NCBI GenBank assembly: GCA_046303375.1
Contig: JBKCGB010000015.1
Location: 1-19,369 of the forward strand
DNA length: 19,369 nucleotides
Source of the DNA: UBA965 sp046303375
Lineage (GTDB): Bacteria > Chloroflexota > Chloroflexia > Chloroflexales > Roseiflexaceae
Direction: 5' to 3'
Below, one piece after another: positions 1 to 7,051 of this stretch. Both the position numbers and the translations under genes were made by a program. The notes below the pieces were generated by a model, which saw only the letters and a program-made list of their open reading frames with translations, made no database searches and was not told the DNA's origin. The number at the start of each line of letters is the position of its first letter. Positions within the stretch are counted from its first letter, which is position 1.

Positions 1-32
1 CTCGTCGGCTGTGCATCCGAGCGGAGGTGGGA

Positions 33-173
33 ACGCTAGGGGGGGTGACTCATGCGTGCACGGTCAGCCGTGCGAGCGCACTGAGGTCTACTGCGGCACG
101 AGGAGATGGCGTGGCGTCTGACACACGCCCCCCTAACGTCATGCCATGGTGCGCAGCGCCGTGGCATCTTTTC
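33..173 (+). ncRNA. Candidate structured RNA, 3' part, ending in a terminator-like hairpin
   Basis: No known RNA family is recognised. Three helices are visible. A closing stem pairs 33-44 with 128-139 (11 of 12 pairs, mismatch C36/A136). A long hairpin spans 47-88 with loop TCAG (64-67); it has 17 Watson-Crick pairs and one G-U, and all three bulges (75-76, 81, 85) are on the 3' side. A hairpin at 141-167 is followed by CTTTT. The wobble pairs 57/74, 147/161 and 150/158 are U-G only if the + strand is the RNA, which sets the strand. An alternative helix, 108-113 with 124-129, competes with the closing stem, so two folds are possible. The 5' end may lie outside the window. It could be a small RNA or the leader of a lost gene. 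I found no match to RNase P RNA, tmRNA, SRP RNA or 5S rRNA signatures. Confidence 0.35.
141..173 (+). terminator. Intrinsic terminator-like hairpin
   Basis: A 12-bp stem (141-152 with 156-167, two G-U pairs) with triloop GCA is followed by CTTTTC. On the minus strand no T-run follows, so it would act on + strand transcripts entering from the left. The T-run is short, so efficiency is uncertain. Confidence 0.4.
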
Positions 174-231
174 GTCAAGGCAGGAATAATGGGGTTATCT
201 GAGGAGAAGATGGCACCGACGCAGAGCGTCG

Positions 232-322
232 ATGCCATGACGGCAGGGTGAGGATTGGTGTGGTTGCTAATGCTGTGACGGAAAAGTGAGGATTGATGCG
301 GTTGCTGATGCCATGACGGCGG
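232..322. repeat. Degenerate 38-bp tandem repeat, about 2.4 copies
   Basis: Copies start at 232, 270 and 308. Copies 1 and 2 match at about 30 of 38 positions and share GTGAGGATTG. Copy 3 repeats the first 13 bases of copy 1 (ATGCCATGACGGC) and then decays into the end of the kinase gene. The rest of 174-342 shows no gene I can support. A 13-codon ATG-TGA frame at 210-251 has a GAGGAG at 201-206, too close to be a normal ribosome site. Confidence 0.5.
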
Positions 323-342
323 CGTGCGAACGCTGTGATGCG

Positions 343-1536
343 TCAATCCGCCGTCGGTAACGTGCAACAAAACGTTGTACCCACGCCGACGGTGCTGGTG
401 ACCCAGATGCGTCCGCCGTGCCCTTCGACGAGGTGGCGTGCGATGGCCAGACCGAGCCCGGTACCTGAGCCACGGGTGCGGGCTTGGTCGACTTTGTAAA
501 ATCGCTCAAAAATACGTGGGAGATGTTCGGCGGGGATGCCCACACCGGTATCGCTGACGCTGATGATGAGCCATGCGCCACTCGGGTGATCGTGGGGGAT
601 GCCATCGGGGAGCTGTACGCTACTCGGAATCTGGACGGGAGCCGCGCTAATGGTTATGTACCCATTATCGGGGGTGTATTTCACCGCATTGTGGAGCAAA
701 TTAAGCAGCACCTGATCGATGCGTCCCACATCCACGAGGATCTGGGGGAGCTGGGCGGGGATGTCCACCTGGATGGTAATATGGTGTGCATCTGCTTGTG
801 GTTGTATGCGTTCTCGTGCGCGCCAAAGCAACTGAGCAGGTGGTGTATCAGCCATTTGCAGTGCGATGCGCCCGGCTTCGATTTGTGACAAATCGTGTAG
901 GTCATTGACCAGACGAATCAACGTGTCGACTTCGTCCGAAATACGCCCCGCCATCCGTTGTACGATGTCGGGTGGCGGATTCGTGGCAATCGTTTCACTC
1001 AACAGTTTGAGCGCTGCGAGGGGCGTACGTAGCTCGTGCGATACACTGGCCACCATGTCGCGGCGCGCCCGCTCGAGTTGGCTGAGTTGGGTCACATCGC
1101 GCACCACCACAATCACGACGACGTCGTTGGTGGGTTGAATAATGGGGCGCGCGTTGATGCGCAGTGTGCGGGCCGGGTTGCGTTGGGGCAAGAGCATTTC
1201 ATCTGCTTCGCAGTGATATGCCACCGCGCGCACGAATTCGTCGAACTGGTGATCGCGCACCACACTGATGATGGTGCGCCCGATTGCGCTTTCGGGGAGT
1301 TGCAACAGTGCAGTGGCGGCCGGATTATGCATCAAAATGACACCGTCGTGGCGCACAAACAGCACCCCCACGTCAATGGCCTCGACGACCACTTCGGCAG
1401 GGTTTTGGGCGGGCTCTGGTGCGGTGTGCACCGGCAGGGTGACTCGGGGCATGGGTGGTCGATGTTGCCACATCACCACCAGCCACGTAATCGATGCGCC
1501 TGCAATAATCCATGGAATGAGCAGGTCAAAGAGCAT
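343..1536 (-). CDS. PhoR-type sensor histidine kinase (one TM segment, PAS, HisKA, HATPase)
   Basis: This 397-aa membrane-tethered kinase should autophosphorylate and pass phosphate to the response regulator encoded just upstream. An N-terminal hydrophobic segment (about 4-23) has almost no extracytoplasmic part, so sensing probably falls to the PAS-like domain (about 48-150). The H-box SHELRTPLAALKLL carries the phospho-acceptor H167. The ATP-binding domain shows the N-box N283 (LLHNAVKYTPD), the G1 box DTGVGIP (329-335) and the G2 box GSGTGLGLA (356-364). All key residues are present. The start lies 15 bp after the regulator stop. The Shine-Dalgarno site is weak (GGGTG), which fits translation coupled to the regulator. 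PhoR, ResE and WalK relatives share this layout; the signal cannot be read from sequence, and linkage to galK does not show that it senses sugar. Confidence 0.93.
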   Translation of the reverse strand: MLFDLLIPWIIAGASITWLVVMWQHRPPMPRVTLPVHTAPEPAQNPAEVVVEAIDVGVLFVRHDGVILMHNPAATALLQLPESAIGRTIISVVRDHQFDEFVRAVAYHCEADEMLLPQRNPARTLRINARPIIQPTNDVVVIVVVRDVTQLSQLERARRDMVASVSHELRTPLAALKLLSETIATNPPPDIVQRMAGRISDEVDTLIRLVNDLHDLSQIEAGRIALQMADTPPAQLLWRARERIQPQADAHHITIQVDIPAQLPQILVDVGRIDQVLLNLLHNAVKYTPDNGYITISAAPVQIPSSVQLPDGIPHDHPSGAWLIISVSDTGVGIPAEHLPRIFERFYKVDQARTRGSGTGLGLAIARHLVEGHGGRIWVTSTVGVGTTFCCTLPTAD

Positions 1537-1551
1537 GCAACACCCATTCGC

Positions 1552-2244
1552 TTAGTTGTTGGGGACGTCGAAACGGTAGCCAATACCACGTACTGTTTGT
1601 AAGTAGACCGGGTTACTCGGGTCTTGTTCAACCTTTTCGCGGAGCCAACGGATATGCACGTCGACCGTGCGCCCATCACCCACATAGTCGAAGCCCCAGA
1701 CGCGTTCGAGCAACACGTCACGTGAGAGCGCCAACCCGCGGTTGCGCATCAGACATGCCAGCAGGTCGAACTCTTTCTGCGACAGTTGGATTTCGGTGTC
1801 GTCACGCCAGATTCGCCGCGAACCGACATCGAGTTTAATGACGCCAATATGCAGAATATCGCGCTCAACGGTGCTCGCAGAGCGATCGCTACGGCGCAGA
1901 ATGGCGCGGATACGTGCCAGCAACTCACCCACACTAAATGGTTTGGTGAGATAATCGTCGGCGCCGAGCTCGAGCCCTGCAATGCGGTCGACTTCGTCTT
2001 GGCGCGCGGTGAGCATGATGATGGGCATGGCGCTTTCTTTGCGGAGCATGCGACATACCGAAAATCCGTCGAGGCGGGGCAACATTACATCCAATACCAC
2101 AATGTCAGGCTGGCGTTGTCGTGCGTATTCGAGTGCAGTCACCCCGTCACTCGCACTGATGACCGCATACCCCTCACGTTCGAGGTTGTACCGCAGTGTT
2201 TCGGCGAGTGTGGCGTCATCTTCCACGAGCAGGATAGTCGGCAT
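1552..2244 (-). CDS. OmpR/PhoB-family DNA-binding response regulator
   Basis: This 230-aa two-domain regulator pairs with the kinase encoded 15 bp downstream. The receiver domain (1-120) has the acidic pair D9/D10, the phospho-acceptor D52 (LDVMLPR), T79 and K101 (LTKPFS). The C-terminal winged-helix domain (about 128-228) contains SQKEFDLLACLM, the recognition-helix region DGRTVDVHIRWLREK and the wing VRGIGYRF, all typical of OmpR/PhoB. Length is standard. A GAGG stands seven bases before the ATG. The gene begins 14 bp after the galK stop, so the three genes are probably cotranscribed. Whether it regulates galK, itself, or an unrelated stress or phosphate regulon cannot be told. Confidence 0.95.
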   Translation of the reverse strand: MPTILLVEDDATLAETLRYNLEREGYAVISASDGVTALEYARQRQPDIVVLDVMLPRLDGFSVCRMLRKESAMPIIMLTARQDEVDRIAGLELGADDYLTKPFSVGELLARIRAILRRSDRSASTVERDILHIGVIKLDVGSRRIWRDDTEIQLSQKEFDLLACLMRNRGLALSRDVLLERVWGFDYVGDGRTVDVHIRWLREKVEQDPSNPVYLQTVRGIGYRFDVPNN

Positions 2245-2258
2245 GTAAACCTCGTTTC

Positions 2259-3434
2259 TTAGGCGGAATCTGGCCGAATGCGACTGACGCCGTCAGCGGC
2301 ATGGGTCACATAAATAGTGGCACTTTTGCCGGTACTCGCCAAATAGGCGGCAGCCACTTCGTGGCGGAATCGTTCGACGGCATCAGTGTCAACGAGACTG
2401 ACCGTACACCCACCAAAACCAGCTCCAGTCAGGCGTGACCCGTAACAGCCACTGACCCGTTGTGCGGCAGCCACGAGTGCATCCATTTCGGGGATACTCA
2501 CCGCATAATCGTCACGTAGGCTGGCGTGCGAGGCATTCATCAGCCGACCAAACTCAGCAATATCTCCCTGAGACAACGCCTGCACACTTGCAATCACGCG
2601 CTCATTTTCACTGACCACGTGACGGGCACGTTGCAACACCACTGCAGAGAGTAGGTGACCGTGTTGTTCGAGTTGGGTGCTGCTGACATCGCGCAACGCT
2701 TTGATGCCTGGTATCACCGGTTTGAGCAGCTCGACAGCGTGTTCACATTCAGCACGGCGCTGATTGTACGCAGATGCCGCCAAGCTGCGTTCGATATGGC
2801 TGTCACAGATGACCACTGCGGCTTTGGTCGGCATGGGGACTTCTTGGTAACTCAGGTCGCGGCAATCAATCAACAGGGCGTGATTGGCTTTGCCTAGCGT
2901 CACAATAAATTGGTCCATGATGCCACAGTTGACCCCTACAAACGTGTTTTCGGTGGCTTGTGCCATGAGTGCCAACTCTTCGCCCAGAATGTTGAGGTTG
3001 TAAAAGAGCTGAAACACATACCCTGTTGCAACTTCGAGGGCTGCTGACGACGAAAGTCCCGCGCCACGTGGCACACTGCTCGAAACCACCATGTCGGCAC
3101 CATCAATGACGTGACCGGCTGCTTGCAGCGCACGCACCATGCCACGAATGTAGTTGCTCCATGGGCGCAATCCGCTCCGCTCGATTTGGTCGATGGCGAA
3201 TTCATCGCTTTCGTTGAGGTCAGCCGCAAAGACGCACACACGGCGGTCGGTACGTGGCGATGCCGCAATAAAGGTGGCACGATCAATGGCCGCAGGCAAG
3301 ACAAAACCCGCATTATAGTCGGTATGCTCGCCAATCAGATTGACACGACCAGGAGCACGAACAATCAACTGTGGTGCGTGACCAAAGTGGGTGACAAAGT
3401 GTGAATGAATTCGAGCTGCATCAATGATGACCAC
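2259..3434 (-). CDS. galK: Galactokinase
   Basis: Galactokinase (GHMP kinase family) phosphorylates alpha-D-galactose to galactose-1-phosphate, the entry step of the cytosolic Leloir pathway. At 391 aa it has normal length. The galactokinase signature lies at about 28-51 (PGRVNLIGEHTDYNAGF), with R30 at the catalytic arginine position and D174 (NCGIMDQF) at the catalytic base. The GHMP ATP loop is VPRGAGLSSSAALEVA (121-136), and the C-terminal glycine motif is TGAGFGGCTVSL (336-347). The start is GTG at 3434, preceded by the strong site GAGGGAGAAA; no better upstream start exists. No galT or galE is in the window. The gene leads a likely operon with a two-component pair, an unusual partner for galK. 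It has its own candidate promoter and operator-like repeat. Confidence 0.97.
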   Translation of the reverse strand: MVIIDAARIHSHFVTHFGHAPQLIVRAPGRVNLIGEHTDYNAGFVLPAAIDRATFIAASPRTDRRVCVFAADLNESDEFAIDQIERSGLRPWSNYIRGMVRALQAAGHVIDGADMVVSSSVPRGAGLSSSAALEVATGYVFQLFYNLNILGEELALMAQATENTFVGVNCGIMDQFIVTLGKANHALLIDCRDLSYQEVPMPTKAAVVICDSHIERSLAASAYNQRRAECEHAVELLKPVIPGIKALRDVSSTQLEQHGHLLSAVVLQRARHVVSENERVIASVQALSQGDIAEFGRLMNASHASLRDDYAVSIPEMDALVAAAQRVSGCYGSRLTGAGFGGCTVSLVDTDAVERFRHEVAAAYLASTGKSATIYVTHAADGVSRIRPDSA

Positions 3435-3452
3435 GCGTTTCTCCCTCTGTGA

Positions 3453-3466
3453 ACAGTATGCACTGT
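3453..3466. promoter_or_regulatory. Operator-like inverted repeat over the predicted galK transcription start
   Basis: ACAGTATGCACTGT is an inverted repeat (ACAGT, 4-base spacer, ACTGT). It lies directly downstream of the TATAAT element and covers the predicted start point, a position typical of repressor sites. The binding protein is unknown. Confidence 0.35.
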
Positions 3467-3468
3467 CT

Positions 3469-3497
3469 ATTATAAGGAATTGTTATATTTCTGTGCG
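3469..3497 (-). promoter_or_regulatory. Candidate promoter of the galK-regulator-kinase unit
   Basis: On the minus strand a perfect -10 TATAAT lies at 3474-3469, overlapping the dedA-like stop codon. At 17-bp spacing the -35 is weak (CGCACA, 3497-3492). Transcription would start near 3462, giving a leader of about 28 nt before the galK GTG. The weak -35 suggests an activator or a modest promoter. Confidence 0.45.
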
Positions 3498-4156
3498 ATT
3501 TTATTTAACACAACCATCAACCCAACAAATCCGATGCCCAACAGGGTGGCAACCAGTGGTTGTGTGGTGCTGATGTCGCCAGCGATTGTCAACAAGACCA
3601 ACGCAGGTGTGACCCCGAGTATGGATGCGAGTATGTAGCGCCACCACGGCATGGGGCTACACCCGGCTGCGAGCGACACCATTGTATAGGCGGGGCCTGG
3701 CAAGACCCGCAGCAGCAAAATGCGAATGGGGGTCATTTGCTGGCAGAGCGTATTAAAGGCTGCTTGCTCAGTGGCTGATAAGCGGTCAAACAGTGGATTG
3801 TGTCGCCCCCAGCGGCGTGCGATCACAAACCCGATCATGGCGCCGATGATGTCGCCTATCATGACCACCATGAATCCCAGCCAGGGTCCGTAGAGCAATC
3901 CAGCGCCGATCTGCGCGATGGTGGCGGGTACTACGGGTACCACCAAAATGATGGCAATAAAGAGCGTCAAGCCGATTGCCCCCCATTGTCCAAGTGGCGC
4001 AATCAGGGCACGTACGCCGGCAGGGGTCAGGTCAATGTATTGATGAAGCCACCACAGACCGGCTCCCATCAGTGTGGCGAGTATGCTCAGGCCGATGAGT
4101 CGGCGCGGCGTGAATAGTGTGCGCAGTGTATCCCAGATTGATACGGATGAACTCAT
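3470..4156 (-). CDS. DedA/TVP38/TMEM64-family integral membrane protein
   Basis: This 228-aa protein belongs to the SNARE-associated (VTT domain) superfamily; several characterised members are lipid scramblases or transporters in the cytoplasmic membrane. Hydrophobic segments fall near 19-37, 58-78, 92-114, 145-165, 175-193 and 201-218. The family motif runs from G86 (GLLYG) through IGAMIGFVIARRWGR (104-118). A second conserved block, LLLRVLPGPAYTMVSLAAG (147-165), has the typical Arg-x-x-Pro-x-Pro pattern. The ATG overlaps the helicase TGA (ATGA), and an AAGGAG five bases before it lies inside the helicase gene, so translation is probably coupled. It is the last gene of the operon. Its substrate cannot be inferred. 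Confidence 0.9.
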   Translation of the reverse strand: MSSSVSIWDTLRTLFTPRRLIGLSILATLMGAGLWWLHQYIDLTPAGVRALIAPLGQWGAIGLTLFIAIILVVPVVPATIAQIGAGLLYGPWLGFMVVMIGDIIGAMIGFVIARRWGRHNPLFDRLSATEQAAFNTLCQQMTPIRILLLRVLPGPAYTMVSLAAGCSPMPWWRYILASILGVTPALVLLTIAGDISTTQPLVATLLGIGFVGLMVVLNKIAQKYNNSL

Positions 4157-5757
4157 ATGTCTCCTTCGTCGAGATGCTGATAGCGATACCCCTGTGCTAC
4201 CAAAAAGCGCTGTCGTTGCCAGGCATCATCGACTTCGCGGCTTTGTGCACTGACGAGTGTATAAAACACGGCCACGTGGTCTGGTCCTTTGGGGCGCAAA
4301 ATACGCCCGAGGCGCTGTGCTTCTTCTTGGCGCGACCCAAAACTCCCTGACACTTGGATTAACACACTCGCACTTGGCAGGTCAATGGCCTGATTGCCGA
4401 CCCGTGACACAATCAACTGTGCAATCTGCCCTGCACGGAATGCCGCATAGTACGCATCACGCTGTGCGTGTGGCGTATCGCCAGTAATCAGCGGCCATCC
4501 CGTCTGTGTGGCCAACGTGTGCAGTTGTGCCAAATAGTGCCCAATCACCAGTATGGCTTGGCCCGCATGTCGCTCGGCGATACGTATGACCACTGCATAT
4601 TTGCCCGCAATACAGGCTGCCTGTTGCCCCTGATGGCGTGGGAGTGCCTGTAAGTAGGCCTCACGTTCACTGCGGCTCATGGCGACACGTACTTCGATAC
4701 AACTGGCTGGCGCAATAAAGCCTTGTGCTTCGAGGGTGCGCCACGGTAGCGTATAGCGTTGTGGTCCCACCAGACTGTAGACGTCGCCAATCCGTCCATC
4801 CTCACGAATGAGTGTTGCACTCAAGCCGTAGCGTCGGCGTGTGCTCAGTGCTGCAGTTGTGCGAAAGACCGGCGCCGGCAGCGTATGTACTTCATCATAC
4901 ACAATTAATCCCCAGTCAGCCGCATGACACAAGGCTGTCCGTGCCACAAGTTGTTGGTATGTGGTGATCGTAATGGGCGCCAAGGTGGCGTGTGTACCAC
5001 GATAGATGGCGACATGGTGTGGCTGACAGGTGGTGGCCTGTAATACGCTGTCGCGCCATTGGTTGGCTGCCGCCCGGCTGGTGGTGATAATCAGGGTGTG
5101 GCGTTGGATGTGTGCCAACAACCCTACGCCGATAAACGTTTTGCCACTCCCGGGTGGCAACGATACCACGCCATGCGTGTATGCCAAGCATGCCGTAATT
5201 GCGTCTGTTTGATATGGGCGCAAGGTGATTTGGGTGCTCCACTGACAGACAAATTCCTGCCCATCCACCACTTCCGCACGGTCATCGAGTGGCCACCCCA
5301 TACGCCACAGGGCCTGGGCTAGTGCGCCACGTTGGAACCCATCAATCCGCCAACCGTCGGGACTCGGGTCACGCAAAAATGTGGCCAGCGCAGGGATGTG
5401 GCGCAGTCGTTCACGGAGTGCATCGTCGTTGACAACCAGGAGCGGTGTGTGCGCTGCGCCGATGAGCATGATTTGCCCCCAGCGTTGCATCAACGTGTGA
5501 ATGGTGCGCACCACGACAGGGTCGAGTGGTGTACCGCTCACGTCATGCAAATAGGTGATGATCTGCGTGCTCGTATACCCACTGGCTGCCGCCCCCCACA
5601 ACGATGTGCGATGTAGCCGACAGCGCACAAAACGCCCTGTGTAGGCCTCAATCATGCTGAATGCGTGTAGCGCACGCACGATGGTACGAGCATCGACATG
5701 CTGGGTGTCCACTAGGATATGCCCGTTGGGGAGGACCCGCACCGCCGCATCACTCAT
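4153..5757 (-). CDS. XPB/Rad25-like superfamily 2 DNA helicase
   Basis: This 534-aa ATP-dependent DNA translocase resembles bacterial and archaeal XPB. An N-terminal region of about 165 residues has no motif I recognise. Then come a Q-like motif LRPYQTDAI (179-187), Walker A PPGSGKT (201-207), the DEVH box (288-291), motif III SAT (313-315), and the C-terminal RecA domain with SRVGNQAIDLP (451-461) and motif VI QEEAQRLGRILR (477-488). The motif VI block, with FGSRQEEAQRLGRILRPK, is characteristic of XPB. The ATG overlaps the tag stop (ATGA), and its own TGA overlaps the next ATG. Next to a base-excision glycosylase, a repair or transcription-coupled role is plausible. No Bax1-type nuclease partner is nearby. 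It might instead act in R-loop or recombination processing. Confidence 0.92.
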   Translation of the reverse strand: MSDAAVRVLPNGHILVDTQHVDARTIVRALHAFSMIEAYTGRFVRCRLHRTSLWGAAASGYTSTQIITYLHDVSGTPLDPVVVRTIHTLMQRWGQIMLIGAAHTPLLVVNDDALRERLRHIPALATFLRDPSPDGWRIDGFQRGALAQALWRMGWPLDDRAEVVDGQEFVCQWSTQITLRPYQTDAITACLAYTHGVVSLPPGSGKTFIGVGLLAHIQRHTLIITTSRAAANQWRDSVLQATTCQPHHVAIYRGTHATLAPITITTYQQLVARTALCHAADWGLIVYDEVHTLPAPVFRTTAALSTRRRYGLSATLIREDGRIGDVYSLVGPQRYTLPWRTLEAQGFIAPASCIEVRVAMSRSEREAYLQALPRHQGQQAACIAGKYAVVIRIAERHAGQAILVIGHYLAQLHTLATQTGWPLITGDTPHAQRDAYYAAFRAGQIAQLIVSRVGNQAIDLPSASVLIQVSGSFGSRQEEAQRLGRILRPKGPDHVAVFYTLVSAQSREVDDAWQRQRFLVAQGYRYQHLDEGDI

Positions 5758-6323
5758 CGGTACAATGCCTCAAACCGATGGCAGGTCACCACGTGGTCGT
5801 TGATGAGCCCGGTAGCCTGCATCAAGGCGTAACACATCGTGGGCCCTACAAACGTGAATCCGTGCGTGCGCAGTACATGTGCCATCTGCTGCGCAAGTGG
5901 TGTCACTGCTGGAATGTCGGCATGCTGTTGTCGGCGCGGCTGTAGGGGGACTCCATCGACGAATCCCCAGAAAAACGCATCCACGCTGCCATATTTCTGC
6001 TGGAGCTCGAGAAAGGCATGCGCATTGCGAATCATGGCTGTGATTTTGGCGCGGTTGCGAATAATGCCAGGGTCATTGACGAGTTTTGCTACATCGTCAG
6101 GCGTATAATTCGCCACCACGTGAGGATCAAAATTGTGGCAGACGGCTCGATAATGTGCACGTTTGCGCAACACCGTAATCCAACTCAACCCGGCCTGCAT
6201 GGTCTCGAGCACGATACGTTCGTACCAGCCGTGTTCGTGGTGTAGTGGTACGCCCCACTCGTGGTCGTGGTAGTCACAGTAGAGTGGGTCATCGCCACAC
6301 CAGGTACAACGAGACGTGTTCAT
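5754..6323 (-). CDS. tag: DNA-3-methyladenine glycosylase I
   Basis: Tag removes 3-methyladenine from alkylated DNA to start base excision repair in the cytoplasm. From ATG 6323 the product is 189 aa, close to E. coli Tag (187 aa). All four zinc ligands are present: C6, H19, H177 and C181. The active-site E40 and W48 (ETMQAGLSWITVL) and NDHVVTCHR near the C terminus also match the family. A longer frame reaches 6398, but its first 25 codons are Cys/Gly-rich, resemble no Tag, and overlap the upstream gene by 79 bases. The 6323 ATG gives an exact 4-base ATGA overlap with the upstream stop, the same junction used twice more in this operon. I therefore prefer 6323. The Shine-Dalgarno site is weak, which fits coupled translation. 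Confidence 0.95.
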   Translation of the reverse strand: MNTSRCTWCGDDPLYCDYHDHEWGVPLHHEHGWYERIVLETMQAGLSWITVLRKRAHYRAVCHNFDPHVVANYTPDDVAKLVNDPGIIRNRAKITAMIRNAHAFLELQQKYGSVDAFFWGFVDGVPLQPRRQQHADIPAVTPLAQQMAHVLRTHGFTFVGPTMCYALMQATGLINDHVVTCHRFEALYR

Positions 6324-7042
6324 GGCAGACCTGCAAGTGCATGTGCTAGCGCCGCATCCACCACCACATACTGTGTGGGTGCCGTGCTCAGGCACCATGT
6401 GGCATGCGCTGGTGATGATGGGAGTTGCCCGTCGGTGATGACAATGGTGGTGTCATCCACTGTCACCTGCCAGTGTTGCGCGTGGCGTTGCCAACTGACG
6501 TGGGTGACGGGTTGTGCCTGTGCGCTGGCAAGTGTGTCCACGATAGAGTAATCGCTGACCGGCATACTACTCGTGGTCACCACTACCGGGTCACCACACT
6601 GCTGCGTCAGCGTGTGCCGTATGGCAGGGTCGATGGGCGCAGTGTGCCGGGTGAGTGTGCCAATTGGGTGATCATCAAATTTGCGCCATTGGATGGCGTT
6701 GGGGGTGACACGCATCATGGCCGGACAGCCAAAGGTGAGGGCATCGATGATGCAATCAACCATGCGGTGCACGACTACGTGTTGTGCATCGGCATCGAGT
6801 GTATCCCAGCTGAGTGCACCGTGTACACCACTTGCCACCAACACGACATCGACTGCTTCGATGGGATGTAGATTGATGTGCATGCTGACAGACTGCCGAT
6901 CAATACGACTGACATCGTCAATATCGCAGACAACCAGCGCCAGTAGCGCATGTTCGCTGCGGAATCCGATTGTGTGCACCCACCGTGATACGGGAGTGTC
7001 GTCGAGTAATTTGCTTGCACTGCCAATGAACCAATCTGCCAT
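6320..7042 (-). CDS. Uncharacterised 240-aa protein between GH4 and tag
   Basis: I do not recognise this protein. It starts MADWFIGSASKLLDDTP and has no signal peptide, TM segment or nucleotide-binding motif. It is rich in V, D, H, T and A and has the alternating beta-strand pattern of a mixed alpha/beta cytosolic protein. Cys residues are scattered without a CxxC motif. It looks real: it fills the space exactly between two certain genes, starts 9 bp after the GH4 stop with an AGGA site overlapping that stop, and ends in an ATGA overlap with tag. Its position after the glycosidase could suggest sugar metabolism, but nothing in the sequence shows this. A lineage-specific protein is likely. Confidence 0.75.
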   Translation of the reverse strand: MADWFIGSASKLLDDTPVSRWVHTIGFRSEHALLALVVCDIDDVSRIDRQSVSMHINLHPIEAVDVVLVASGVHGALSWDTLDADAQHVVVHRMVDCIIDALTFGCPAMMRVTPNAIQWRKFDDHPIGTLTRHTAPIDPAIRHTLTQQCGDPVVVTTSSMPVSDYSIVDTLASAQAQPVTHVSWQRHAQHWQVTVDDTTIVITDGQLPSSPAHATWCLSTAPTQYVVVDAALAHALAGLP

Positions 7043-7051
7043 AACGAGTTC

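Noticed and set aside
27..251. Plus-strand 74-aa frame at the left edge
   Set aside because: It crosses the RNA helices and the terminator-like hairpin, has no ribosome site and shows no protein-like pattern.
210..251. 13-codon leader peptide with a GAGGAG in front
   Set aside because: The site is only three bases from the ATG, no gene follows on the + strand, and the frame lies partly in the tandem repeat.
1036..1602. Long plus-strand frame antisense to the histidine kinase
   Set aside because: It has no domain sense, while the minus frame has every kinase motif; a compositional shadow.
6324..6398. 25-codon N-terminal extension of tag
   Set aside because: It overlaps the upstream gene by 79 bases, is Cys/Gly-rich and unlike Tag; the ATGA junction at 6323-6320 supports the shorter form.
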